Below, in pieces: positions 1-11,900 of a stretch of DNA of 64,000 bases (position 1 is its first letter; each line of letters opens with the position of its first letter). The notes beneath the pieces were generated by a model, which was given only the letters and a program-made list of their open reading frames with translations, had not been told where the DNA came from and made no database searches. This stretch comes from Centropus unirufus (Eukaryota > Chordata > Aves > Cuculiformes > Centropidae): positions 4,281,121 through 4,345,120 of the forward strand of contig VYZI01000005.1 of the NCBI GenBank assembly GCA_013397695.1, written 5' to 3'. Position numbers and translations under genes: made by a program.

Positions 1-20
1 TGAGTCTGTTCCAAAGTCAG

Positions 21-52
21 TTGAAGTCAACAACAGCCTCCATTGACTTCAA
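21..52. repeat. 10-bp perfect inverted repeat, probable relic of an old dispersed repeat
   Basis: TTGAAGTCAA at 21-30 is the exact reverse complement of TTGACTTCAA at 43-52, with a 12-base spacer. The reverse-complement wording (AAGTCAATGG..TTGACTTC) resembles a short 'gaagtcaatggg' phrase that I recall as dispersed in bird and turtle DNA. A diverged match lies on the plus strand at about 20914-20944. The inverted repeat is seen directly; its membership of a repeat family is inference. It lies about 230 bases from the ancient CR1 that follows and may or may not be part of it. Confidence 0.5.
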
Positions 53-279
53 GGGGTTTTAGATGAGCTCCCAGTTCTTGGATGTGACATAAAGGTAAAA
101 TATTCACTTTTAATTTTTAAAAAAAGATGTTTGTTTGTTCTGAATCTGGCTCCCACTAGCTTCATGTGAAGCTCCAGAGCTCTCATTCTGCAAAACACAG
201 CTCACAATTGCTTGCTATATACCACGTCTATGCCAATCATGGATTTAAAGATCATTATCACATCTAAATTATAATGTTT

Positions 280-745
280 ACAAACTCAGAAATTAGCCTG
301 CTCAATTGCTTCTTATACAGAAGCTGTTTCCCATTTCAGATTATCCTTCTTGCTTTTCTTAGGATCTTTTCTAATTCTAATATAAATTTTCTGAGACTGA
401 GGGATTAAAACTGTTTAGTTTTCAAGGCATGGACAAACCATGGATTTATACAGCAGGACTATAATGCTTCTTATTCTGCTCTTCATTTTTCTTACTAAAG
501 TCTAACTTTTTTTTTTTCCCAGAGTTTTTCCCCTGATTGCTACTGAGCAGTACACTGATGTATTCTTTGAACAATCTCACTTCTGAGTCTCAATGATGGG
601 CTTATAACCCATCATTTAAGATGTGACTTTAGAACTACTTTTTTCCTATGCTCATCCCTTTACATTTTTATGTACGGAAAGCTATCAGCCGCTGTCATCT
701 ACCCAGACACTCAATCTTGTAAGATGTGCAGCTCTTTGCATGCAT
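280..745 (-). mobile_element. Ancient CR1 LINE fragment (end of ORF2 and 3' region), antisense
   Basis: Read on the minus strand, this matches the region from just after the reverse transcriptase core into the 3' part of an old CR1 type that is common in turtles and found as relics in birds. Plus-strand landmarks, in order, are an 'agaagctgttyccat' phrase (319-334), 'cttttctaattctaatata' (365-383), 'accatggatttata' (437-450), 'ttgctactgagcagt' (537-551), and a block at 680-740 that reverse-translates to a decayed version of the 'W-V-x-K-W-Q-M-K-F-N' stretch that follows the RT core. The copy is interrupted by stops and indels and cannot be active. The first half aligns with the copy at 60270-60985 in this window. 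Both ends fade gradually, so they are approximate. Divergence suggests insertion well before modern birds. Confidence 0.75.
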
Positions 746-3700
746 TCATGGGACAATGTTAGACAACCAATGTGATACAAATGCTCTTTTGAAGATCATG
801 GAAAAGTTGACTGTTGCCGTCTGCGACTTTTACATGAGTAGGATTTGTAGTATTCAGATGCTTATTTGCCAATTCAGAAAAAACCTAAGGTTCCTTGAGA
901 AGTACCAGAAACATCAGAAACATTCTGGAAGAAACTCAGCCTTCTCTTGTTTTACTAGAATTCTTCCAGTTTAAGGAGATTATCATAAAGTGATATCGGC
1001 AATTGTCAATGGTACAACTCTGTCCATCAGCTGAGCAGAGGTAATTCGATTGAAAACCTGGCTGCATTAGTCTAATCCAATACTGTACTAAATTGCTCAA
1101 TCAGTTATATACCATATCATCTCAACACTGTGTCAAATCAATATCTGTTTTCAGCAGAAAAAAATGCACAGGTTGTCCTGGAGATATGACTAATGGGAAT
1201 GCTTCTCGGAGCGTGCACGCAGTTTGCACTGTAGGGAAAGATGACAGTTGGTTTCATCTGGAGTAATTACAGCTCAGTGACCACTAGTTAGGCACTTAAA
1301 GAAAATCCTCTTCAGAAAAGCAGATCTCAGCTCTGAAAAGAAAATATACGCAGTATAAAATCCTTGCGTGTGGTAGAAAAACATTTCTTCTTTGAAATAA
1401 AGAAAAAGTAATGAAAACAGAATAACAGATTTCTTATTTAGCCAATTTCATATTTCCTGTGTGGAAAAACAAATTTCTACACCTTGCATTGTCAGTTTTG
1501 GTCACCCTGATGCCATGAACTTCTTAACGAGGTAAAAGAGGGAGGGAAGGTAGGTTTGACAGAACTCTATTATCTGCATTACTAATGCACTGTACCTCCA
1601 GAGAGTGCTCAGGGAGAACAAAGTATTAAGCATTTGGTAAAGTATGCATACAGTGAATGCAATTTATGATACATACTTTATGAAAGATTTTGGAAATGTT
1701 CTATCTTGAAATCATCCTAGAGTGGTTCTGACCTTCAGGAAGGCTGTTTCAAGCAGAAAGAACATGCTAATTCAAGAACATGCCTAGACTGTGAATTCAG
1801 GATGTTCCCGGGGAGGGGAAGGAAGATCTTTGCATTTGATACTTCAGAGTGCAGCTCCAGAAAGTGAGGGAGTAGGGGCAGGACGTTAATTATTAGAATT
1901 ATATTTGATAAAGTGTTCCCTATTTTCAAAGCCTGCTTGTTCTTGGACTAAGGGACCAAGGAAGATGAGGAAAAGGAAACCTTGAACAAAAGAAAGCTAA
2001 TGACAGTTGGTGTTGCCAAGACTGTTCCCTTAGATGAGAAGGCTGTCTTCTCTTTCATTCTGTTATAGTTATAAGCTGAAGTTATGAAGTCAGTCTGTCA
2101 AGTCTTAGCAAAACTACACTAAGGAATTAATGCCACCAGTAAAACTTTGCTTACATTGTAGCATTCAGCCTAGAAAAATCTGATCATTTAAAAAAAACCT
2201 ACCCACAAAGCTTATAAAACGGAAATCTTACTTTCTGTGGTTTTTTTGTTCTCCTGAGACTGCTTTGAAATCACATCTATGGCACAGTGTGATAACTTTT
2301 GCTGTTTATTCTACCTGTAACCCATAAGAGGATGAGTTCATAAGAAAAAAAAAGCCATGTTTTGGGAGATGCCATTAATAACTATGTAAAAATAAAATAC
2401 TTGACACAGAGAGACATTAGAGTATTTTATTGAGGAATTCTAGTACTTACTGTGTGCATAACAGTCTGAAACACAGATTCTTCAGATAATCCTTGGAAGT
2501 TTCTAGATTCATAGCGGAACTCATTGCAAACTGTCCTCAAGACACAGCAAAGGACTCTGACTTGGGGGAACTTCTGGATTACTGAGTGAAACTCAGTGAA
2601 ACTACATTTCTCCCCAGATAGCTCTGATGTATGGTCTCCATCAAGATGAACCTTTTTTATCTGTGTGGAACTTTTAAAACTGCAGAATGCTCTATTTCTT
2701 TACACATTTTACATGAAGAGAATTTTAGCCCTCACTGAAATGCAAAAAAGGAAATTATGAGATGTATTTTCAACATAGTTGAAGTCTACCTAGAGGAATT
2801 ACTGCTTTGGTTAGCCTATGTATTTGAGATCTCACTATATAAAGAGCATTTTATCACATATATTTATTATAACAATATTATGTTTGCGGAGAACACAGTA
2901 TCTAATATCTGTCTCAGTATAGAGTGGGCAGATTAAGTCTGAGTTTAACTACCACAACATTTTTCATTGGCTGAGCTACATCCTTTTGATGGATCATGAT
3001 TTTCACAGTGATGGCAATAATAACAGTAAGTTGTAATACAATCCATAAATAGAAGGAGTTTTGCAATTTCCCAAATGAATAGAAAAGTAATTCTGCAGGA
3101 TCAGTAAAGATAGCAATAATTCATATAGGTCTTATTGAAGTTTATGTGAAAAAATCTCAGTCTCATATAATCCTTATAATGTCTTAAAATTAGAATAATA
3201 AAAGCTTGTAATGCTTTAGTTGCTGAAATACAGAAACTTTTTTTCTGAAAAGTAGTATTCAGGAAATACTAAGCATTTCTTAAGGACCAAGGCTTAACAA
3301 AGAAATGGTTGCAAATTGTTCATGTACAAAACAGCGTGTGATCACCTCAGCAGCCTCTCTGCAAACCTGCATTCTGGAACATGCTAACAATTTGCCTTCC
3401 CATCATAGTTCTTTCGTAGCTGTGAAATTATTGCTTTTGTAACCCAGCCTCAAATGCAGCACTAGAAAGATTACTTTCCTGTTGTGAACAAAGTTGAACA
3501 CTTTATAAAAAAAAAGAGATGAATATTGGTTCTCTGAAGGCGAGACTTCAAATAAAACTAGTTTCAGTTGCACATATATAGATTTTCTTGTAGCTTGAGC
3601 TAAGTTATATATTTTGGCTCTGAGTCTCATCTAAGTAACTTCATTTTCTGAAAGCTGACTGCATGTTTTTGAGACAGTGTTCTTTAGAAGTGATAACATA

Positions 3701-4138
3701 GGGCACTGGTATGCAGAAAGGCCAGTCCTGATACTTGTCCCTGTAGGAACCAAGGTCATCTTTGAGCTGGCAAAAAAAAAAAAAAAGAAAGGGAAGAGTG
3801 GAAGGGTGGAACAGGACTGGTGACCCCAAAATGACTAATAGACTATTCCATCCCATATAAGTCATATTCATTATAAAATTGAGAGATCGTGAGGATCTCA
3901 TTCTCCTCTGTGATGGCTGACACCAAGTGAGGATCTAATCTGTCTAGCTGCTGATCCCTTATCTGTGCATTCCTGAATCCATTTCTGGAGTCCAGTTCCC
4001 TCCTAACCTCAGACCCATTCCCTCACAGCTGTTCTACAGTATTTGTGGTGACATAAAGCCATCAAGGGGTGGGGGCACAATCTCATACTTCTGTGTATAT
4101 ATATTACTTTCTAATTACTTTCACAATAATAATCAATT
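746..4138. other. Unassigned AT-rich noncoding sequence
   Basis: No gene, exon or named repeat is recognisable. The longest frames are 86 codons (3641-3901 minus), 82 codons (726-974 plus, partly inside the CR1 relic) and 75 codons (3403-3630 minus). None has a domain, signal peptide or biased composition worth noting. An uninterrupted A15 run lies at 3772-3786. There is no CpG cluster. Confidence 0.6.
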
Positions 4139-4178
4139 NNNNNNNNNNNNNNNNNNNNNNNNNNNNNNNNNNNNNNNN
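4139..4178. other. Assembly gap (40 N)
   Basis: Forty consecutive unknown bases separate two AT-rich flanks ('aatcaatt' before and 'ttttattatttc' after). The true length of the missing sequence may differ from 40. A short AT microsatellite or homopolymer that failed in assembly is the simplest explanation. Confidence 0.98.
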
Positions 4179-7100
4179 TTTTATTATTTCATTAAAACTG
4201 TAGTTTTAGTTTCCAACCCACAAGTATTTTTCCTCTCATTTTCCTTTCCCTTTTCCTTGGGGGTGGGAAGGTAGGAAGTTGGGTGTCCAACTGTATGATT
4301 TTAGCTGCCCAAATTAATCAGGTTGGGGCTAAATTGTGACAGATTTGAATGGACTGATTCAGAAAGGAAAGGGTTAAAAATTATAAATACCACTTCAAAT
4401 AACAACTTTAAATTTATGACAATTCTATTGTGTAGATGAAGGCTTTGAATACACATCTAAAGAAAACTATTGTTATTTTTCACGTGGTTGTTCCTGGGAA
4501 GCGGATTTACTTTGTCGGTCTCTAAACTAGCATTTAAATCTAAGAACTAGCCATTCAGGATGTCAAACTAATATACTCCAGAGAGCTCAAGCAGCAGTTA
4601 AGAAAGATATAAAATGTTAAGTGCTACTCCGGATGACTTTGTGTTGCCTTTGTTTAGACGCTCTTGTTTATAACATTGTAATCAGGAATTAAGCCTTTTG
4701 TCTGGGTAGAATAAACTTGTAGCATTTCTGCATTTAAGCTCTTCTGATGTTATAAGTGCCTCGTGGCACTACTGATAAACCCAAGTACTTACTGTAGACA
4801 ATGGCATGTTGTTTAACGTTCGATTATTTTTTTAAAGACACTTCCACCAGCTTCCACATTCTCACTTTCAGTTCTCAGCCCTCTCCATTTTCTTGATGTA
4901 ACTGTGGGTGGTGATGTGGCCACCACCAATCAAGATCAATGAAATGAAGCTGGTTAAAAAAGTAACTTCCAAACATGCTCTCCAGAGGAAGAACAGCCTT
5001 GCTAGACCTGCCCACAGGCACCTAGCAAGGTTGAGGGTTGATTTGAGAGGGAAATTTCAACAGACATAGAACAATGTCCCTGGAGCTCCAGTGACAGAGA
5101 AAACAGCTAGCATTTCCAGCACCCTCAATTTTACTCTGGCCATGCTGACTGCTGCAACTTTAGGCTTTGACAAGTAAATGAGAATAACTCTCAATCTGTA
5201 TCTGTCTGGTGGCTTTTACAGGGAAATCTATGAGGGTCACATGGGTGGTTTCAGGGAAAGTGTGTTTCCACCCATTTGCTAGCTGTGAAATTCATATACG
5301 CCCAAAGTGAAAAATTGTACCTTAGACAGTGTTTGAGACTAAGTCATCACACTCTGCATGTTATTCAGAATAAGTACTGAAAATGCCTTGCAGGATGCAA
5401 CCATCTCTTAAAACTTTTCTGATAGAAAGTCTGTGCATTGGTGTGGGAAACAGCAGTTTAGACTTCCCTTTGATAGTGGCTAGAATAGTGAATACTTTTA
5501 CATCGTTCAGAATTAGTCTGTTTTTGTTAATATTTGTAGAGGGCTGTAGTACTGGTGTATTGTTCTAGGTAGCAGCACATTGTGACAGGTCAGTGAAATT
5601 CTAAAAAGCAGTCAAGAAGGATAACTAACCAGGGACCAATCTGCCTATTTTTTGAGGTGATAAATATGGTTAATTGTATAATTAGAAGAGGTTACAGGTC
5701 ATCTAACTTGTTTCTCTCCAGTGAGCAGCGCCCTATATAGCACTATATAAAGCCTGAACATAAATTTGGAGCTGGACACTACAGTTTGAATCCGTAAGAA
5801 AAGAAACTCCTTGGTTACAGTATGCTTGCATCCCAGAGAGAAAATACTGGGAATGAATCATCTATCTAATCTAGCAAGAAAGGGCATGGAAAGAACCATG
5901 AGCAGGAAGCCAAAGAACAGCAAATTCAAACTAAAAACAAGATACACATTGTCCTGGTAGGAGTGATAGAAACAAAACATCAGACGAAGTGACACATTCT
6001 CCATCTTTCAGTGTCTTCCAGCTCGGGCGTGATCTCTAAAGATGTGTCTTTTTTACCAACCGCAAGTTACTCAGGACAGTTTGAAGGGCAGTACCTGACA
6101 AGCTGAAGATCCCCTATGGGCTCAAATTCTCTAAACATAGTGCTTTGCCACAGGTCCTACAGGGAAGACACAAAACATAAAAGATGTCACAGCTTTCTTT
6201 TGCAAGCTAAAGGAAGGAAAATGAACAATAAGGACCACAGTGCATATGGAAACCTAAAAGAAATAAAGCTCCTGCGCAGGTACATCTAAAACAAATAGGC
6301 TGTGGGATGTAAATAAATAGACTATAGTCCCAGGGTGCATGGGGGACATATGAGCTTCTCTTTGATGCTTTACACATGAGATCCCCAATTAGCTTAAGTA
6401 TACATTAATTCAGATGCAATATGCATAAACCAAAGCAAACCCACAAAGCTGCAGCATGAAAACAGCTGGAGTGCTCTCTAATTACAAGGAACCCTTTCTA
6501 TATGGGATTCTGGGGATCTGAGATGAACATTAAAAACAATGCTGTAAAATGTTGTACTAGCATTTGTGCAACTACAGTACAGGAGGCACATGTGGCAGAT
6601 GCCTGTCTGCATATACTCATTTTCCTGGCCATTTTCCTAAATTTTCAAGGCATAAGGCACTGACAAGCATGCTACATAATCACCTGGTATGTAGGAAACA
6701 GCTTGGTGTTGTACCACAGGGAACAATATGTACTTCATCTCAAGGGCTCAACTCATGAAACAGCTGTATCCTGCAAAGCTGGTAACACTGCCTTCATGTA
6801 GGGGAAACGGTGAAATTCCAGCCCTGCTCTTGTAGGTGAATAGTTCTCCAGTCTGCTTCAGGGAACAGCAGAGCCAATTTCTGGTGTGAGGTGTTTTTTC
6901 ACGACCTCAGAGGCAGGCAAAGGTGGAACATCAGAAGCAGCAGTGGCTCGTTGCCTTCTTGACTGTGAAAGTCATGTAGCTGGACTTCTGAGCTGTTTTT
7001 TTGGAAATATTACTTTAGGATTAACTGGGGGCGGGGTGGGAAGGGGTGGTGGTGGGAAGGTAAGAGTCAGATGACTGGTTCACAAATCCTAAAAACTATG

Positions 7101-8484
7101 CAAAGGTTTTAAACCCACAATAACTTTTGTTTCCAATTTTGGGACTATAGAACCTTTGCAACATACCATTTTTCTTGATACTGATAAACCATATGGCCTT
7201 TTTTTTTTCTCACTAAATGGGAGTCATTTTGATCATTATCTTGCAAAGGTTCAAATCTTCGTCATTTCCTTGTCACTACCACTACACTGATGCTATAAGG
7301 CCAAAAGCACAAGTTAGTCTGAGCTGTTACAGATTTGTCATTAACATAGTCTCCTATTAATTTTCCCTATCTTTTTTTTTTTTCCAAGGCTGAGATACAT
7401 GCACAACTTAGAATATAATCGTTTATCCCAGAGTTTAAATTGAAAGTGTTATACCTTGTTTTCAGTGCAGTTTCCCTCAAAGTAAAGTGAATCGCTGGAA
7501 ATACAAATCTGTTTGAGTCTTAAAATTCAATGTGTTTGAGATTAAAAAATTTTTTTTTTGTCCATGGTGGATAGGCATTTTCTGGTAAATGCTTTTCAGA
7601 TGGAGTTTGGTACATACAGATGCCTTTTTTCTGCTAGATATTAAACAAACAAGACTTTCTTTTAGGGCATGTTATTCTATTCTGTCTCCAGTTATGCTCT
7701 TCAGATGTCTGTGTAAGTGGATTGTTGCATGAAGGGAAGATGAAAATTATGTGAAATGTTAATTATGATAGCAAAACATCCCTCATTCTGTAAGATTGGA
7801 GTTCAGAACTTCTGCCTAGGCAGAGGGTTCAAAGTCTTTAACTGACAGTTTATGCTGAGTTCAAAATAGGACCAAGATTAGAGCAAACCTAGACTAAATC
7901 ATACATTCAACTGCAAACCAAGTGAAACACCAAGTTTCTCACAATCTTACCCACAAAAACTGTCTGGCAGTATCAAGTCAAGGTTATTAAGACCCAGTCT
8001 TTGTAACTTGTATGCAGCCCAGGAGGAGTTATCTACGTATCAGTAAGGTATTTTCCGCCAATTTCCAGCTGTCTTCCTTTACCTTTATTACTAAAGGTCT
8101 GTTCAGCTATGGGTGTGTTCCTCCTTTTTAAAGTTTTATTATATATGGAATGTAGCTCACTGGCACTGTATGCTCTATTGCCTCTTGAATTAGGCAAGTT
8201 CTGAGTAAATTGTTCTTTGAGTGTTGCCTGCAGATTCATATGAGTACATCTTTCCCTGGGGATGTACATAATCTTCTCCTTTCCCATCAAGGGGAAGTGT
8301 GATTACAAGAGAGTGTGGTGTGACAGATGTGGGTATTATAAACAGACTTTCAGTGCCTTCTGAATGACTCAAGCATTGGTTTTCCCTCCTACCAAATACT
8401 GACAGAATGTTCTGTATATCTCTGCATTGTAAATTACCGTCTAGATGTTCGTTCTCGTTTATTCCCACACTGTATTTTAGCCAC
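4179..8484. other. Unassigned noncoding sequence
   Basis: No frame exceeds 85 codons outside the CR1 boundary, and none resembles a known protein. A compact hairpin sits at 4994-5033. A TATATAAAG string at 5744-5752 follows a small 7-bp inverted repeat, but nothing downstream supports transcription. A G-rich tract lies at about 7027-7060. Part of the 123-codon minus frame at 8190-8561 is simply CR1 tail read in one frame. Confidence 0.55.
4994..5033. repeat. Imperfect hairpin, 12-bp outer stem
   Basis: CCTTGCTAG at 4997-5005 pairs perfectly with CTAGCAAGG at 5022-5030. The stem extends outward by a G-T wobble and two further pairs to 4994 and 5033. Inside, CCTG (5007-5010) pairs with CAGG (5015-5018) around a 4-base loop. 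The fold is about 40 bases, short for a microRNA precursor. No function is assigned. Confidence 0.7.
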
Positions 8485-8998
8485 TGAATCACAGAATGAC
8501 AGAATGACCTGAGTTGGAAAATACCCACAAGGATCGTTAAGTCCAACTCCTGCCCCTGCATAGGACAACAAAATTCACACTATGTGTCTGAGGACATTGT
8601 CCAAATGTTTCTTGAACATTGTCAGGCTTGGCACAGTGAGTACTTCCCTGAGGAACCTGTTCCAGCCCTCCCCCACTCTCTGCGTGAAGAATGTTTTCCT
8701 AATATCAAACCTAAACATACCCTGGCACATCTTCCTCCCCTTCCCTTGAGTCCTATCATTGGTCAACAGAGAGGAGTACCTGCTCCTCCTTCCCTTGTGA
8801 GGAAGCAGCAACCTGCAGTGAGATCTCCTCTCGGTCTCCTCTTCTCCAGCCTGAATAGACGTGGGTCAGCCTCCTGGCTTCAGCCACTCTTCATACTGGT
8901 TCCCCTCAACCCTTCACCAACTCTGTAGCCCTCCTCCTGGCACTCTCCAGTAGCTTGATAGCCTTTTTATACTGCATCACGCAAAACTACAACTGTAC
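8485..8998 (-). mobile_element. CR1 LINE, 3' end, antisense
   Basis: This is a 5'-truncated CR1 inserted in reverse. The plus strand starts with two copies of ACAGAATG (8491-8506), the complement of the CR1 terminal octamer tandem. It then runs through 'gagttggaaaatacccacaaggatc' (8511-8535), 'acctgttccagccctcccc' (about 8655-8673), 'cctaatatcaaacctaaa' (8698-8715) and 'ctcttctccagcctgaata' (about 8839-8857), all in the order of a CR1 3' region. A 78-codon minus frame (8575-8811, with G-W-N-R-F-L-R-E) is a translation of this tail, not a gene. The copy at 23250-23528 shares the same wording, including 'aagcctgayaatrttcaagaa' and the 'ggacaa..ctcag' section, so both come from one subfamily. 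The right end near 8998 is approximate because the match fades. Confidence 0.93.
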
Positions 8999-11900
8999 AT
9001 TGCAATGGATATGATCCCTTTTTCCTTCCTTTGTGTGCTCATTTGTCTCTGACTCTAGTTGCAACCTGGAGCTTTTATTTTTTTTTAATGGAAATCAGTC
9101 TAGATTTCCACTTATCAAGGATGCTCTTCAGTCTTTCATTTACTGCCTTTTTATGCATTTCTGGGTTCTGCATATTTTTCTATTGAGAGAACTGTCGTGA
9201 ACCTTTGCACCCTTTTTATTCTGTGTTAATATAACTGTTCAAATCACATAGCTCATGGCTCGCTTCTCCTAAGAGTCCACCTTTTTTTATTATTACAAAT
9301 CTGTAGCAATATTGGAGGAGCACTCTGCCTTGCAGTACATTTTACACTTACATGAACATACAGTCTGAAGACTTTTTATTCCCAGAGGTCTCACTTTCAT
9401 GTAATTCATTTCATGCTAAATAAAATGAAGGGCTATCCATTTTATTTCTCACAAAAAAAAAAACAGAAGAAAGCTCAAAAATGAAAGCCAGTCTCCATTG
9501 CAGTTCAAATAGCATCTTTTTGATTGAAGAAAAGAACAGTAAAAACTAATAAGTTTTTTTGTATCCAAATGCAAATGGAGTTAGAAGAACCTAATGTGCA
9601 TGTACCCTTTAAAGTTCTGTCAAATCCAGCCCCGTTCTTTTCCTTTGTCTCATGAGGTCTACTTATGTCAATATAGCAGGGAAATTATTTGTGAATATTC
9701 TTGCATATAATGACAAGTCTTCTATTGCTTCTAAATCACCATTTAATTTTTTTTTTTTACTTAGTCTAAAGTTCAAAGCCCACTCCCTGGGACTCTACTT
9801 CAGTACTCTAGGTTGCTGAGAAAATTGAATTCTTTGTCTTCTCTTGTTGCCCTGCACTATGAAAAAGGGGTGTACTTGCCAGGGCCTGAACACACAGTAC
9901 CAATGCTTGAGCCCACAATGTGATCTTGGAGGCTGAAACCTACCTTCATGGCTAACTGCAGATGAGGCCAGAGGAAGGAAAGAATTTGAATCTCTCTTCC
10001 ATACTCTGCTCTTAGCATGACCTGTCTCCAGATTTTGTCTCCTGGTACTCAGCAACAGTCCCAGCACTCAGAGGGTTTGACAGACCGACTTTGGTGCAGA
10101 GTTTCCACACTACATCCTCCTGGTTGGAGGATATTGCTGCTCTAACAGACCTGACAGGTGGGCACACTGCAGCAGCACAAATGCCCAGTCCTACTTAATG
10201 CCACTTCCCCCAGCAGTTTACTCCAGGACACAAGATTGGCACTGAAGCTGCTGAGATGCAGGAATGTGCACCATGTGGCTGACATGGAGCAGGGCAGTAG
10301 AGATGCAGGCGAAGACACAAAGTAGACAGTCCTCAGTTGTAGCACCTTCAGCAGCCCGTGGGCCTGTGCCCGACAGTCTTGCCATTCAGCACATAGCTCA
10401 GCCTTGGGAACATGAAGCAGAGCACATCTTCTGGCTTCTTAAACGTTGCAATGTGGAATTTTTCAGTCTCTATATGAATTCTAGATAAATGAACCTGAGG
10501 GCATTAGACAGCCCCTGGTTTCTCTCTTCCTTAAGCTGCGGAAGGGATACAGAGACACTTTGCCAGTAAAGCCTAGCCCAAAGCACAGACCGAATCTTAG
10601 TGGGACCTTATCAGCATTCCTTGTGGTCATATGTATATGCATTGGCAGAACATGCAAAGGATCTTCCAGCTGAAGAATTCCCTAGTCTAATCGTCCCTCT
10701 ATCCCAGTCTCCTTTGTTCCAGTGTAATGGTCCATGTGGGGAGCTGTTTTGGAAAAGCTTTTTCACAAATAGAAATATGTCACTTCATACAGCTCCTGGA
10801 ATTCCAATCCCAGTGCAGTAAGATCCCCCAGGCCCTCGTCTATGGTTCCAGCCATGGAAATGTAGGCTAAGCCTCTTTCTAATTACTTTCTTTTATTGCA
10901 AGAGGGTTTATGGAAAACCTAAACATTATAGAATCCAATCCAAACTAAGTCACACTCCAAACCAACTCTCACTATCCATCTGAGTCTAATATCACATTGT
11001 TCCCGATGTTCAAGAATAAGCTGTAACAGGCAAAAGGACTCTTCTTTCCCTGTAGGGCAGAAGAAATGAGACATACTGTTCCTTCAAGGAAGAGATATAA
11101 GAGAATATGGCTCCTGGATCCACTCAGATGGTGCAAGAATTGGGCACAAGGCTTGTTTGTAGCACCAGCTTTCTGAGTGATCCAATGGGTAAGATTTGTA
11201 TGCAGATGTATTTAAAGATTGTAAGCAGCAGTCTTGTCTGGACAAGAAAGACATGCATTTACAAGGTAAATTGTTTGGGATAAATCATACAAGTGACTCC
11301 AACCAAGTTTAATGCATCTCTTTACATGAGGTGCCACCAAACCAAGAAAGAGGGAGGAAGGACAACCCAAAAAGAACAAAGTGGGAAATTTTCTTTCTAG
11401 GTGGCTCCCGTGGCTGTGTCGGCTGTGTAATTGACTGTTTAGCTCAGCAGTCTGTTAGAATGAAATTAATTTCACATCTGAGCATTTTTCTACATTTTGG
11501 GTTCATATTTACATTTCTTAAGGTTAATAGACCTGACAACATCTTCATGTTCTCACCAGGGAGCAGTCACTGACAAACCGTGGGAGGGACCGAAACAATA
11601 CTCTCCACAGAAAGTAAAGTCTGTGCATCACAAGGCTGTTACACATTCCTCCCTAGTAACAGTCCTCAGTCCCTGTTGATGCGTATCAGCGTAATGCCCC
11701 TTGCTCTCAGCAATGCTAATTTACTCCACGGTCTGATATCCATCTTTCCAGTGTTCTTCCAGTAACTGTGGTAGAACCTTAGCGTTTCCTAAATCCATTT
11801 CTTTCATTTAGACTTTTTTGCAGCTTTTCTTTTTCTTCTATAGTGTTTCTTTTTCTTCTGTGCTTGTGCTATAGAACCCCAAATTTAAGTGCTTTAGCTT

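Noticed and set aside
5731..5800. TATATAAAG (5744-5752) with a nearby inverted repeat as a core promoter
   Set aside because: A TATA-like string is expected many times in AT-rich sequence. No CpG cluster, downstream frame or exon supports a start site here.
8190..8561. 123-codon minus-strand frame as a possible gene
   Set aside because: Its N-terminal part is translated from the 3' tail of the antisense CR1 that begins at 8485, and the rest has no domain.
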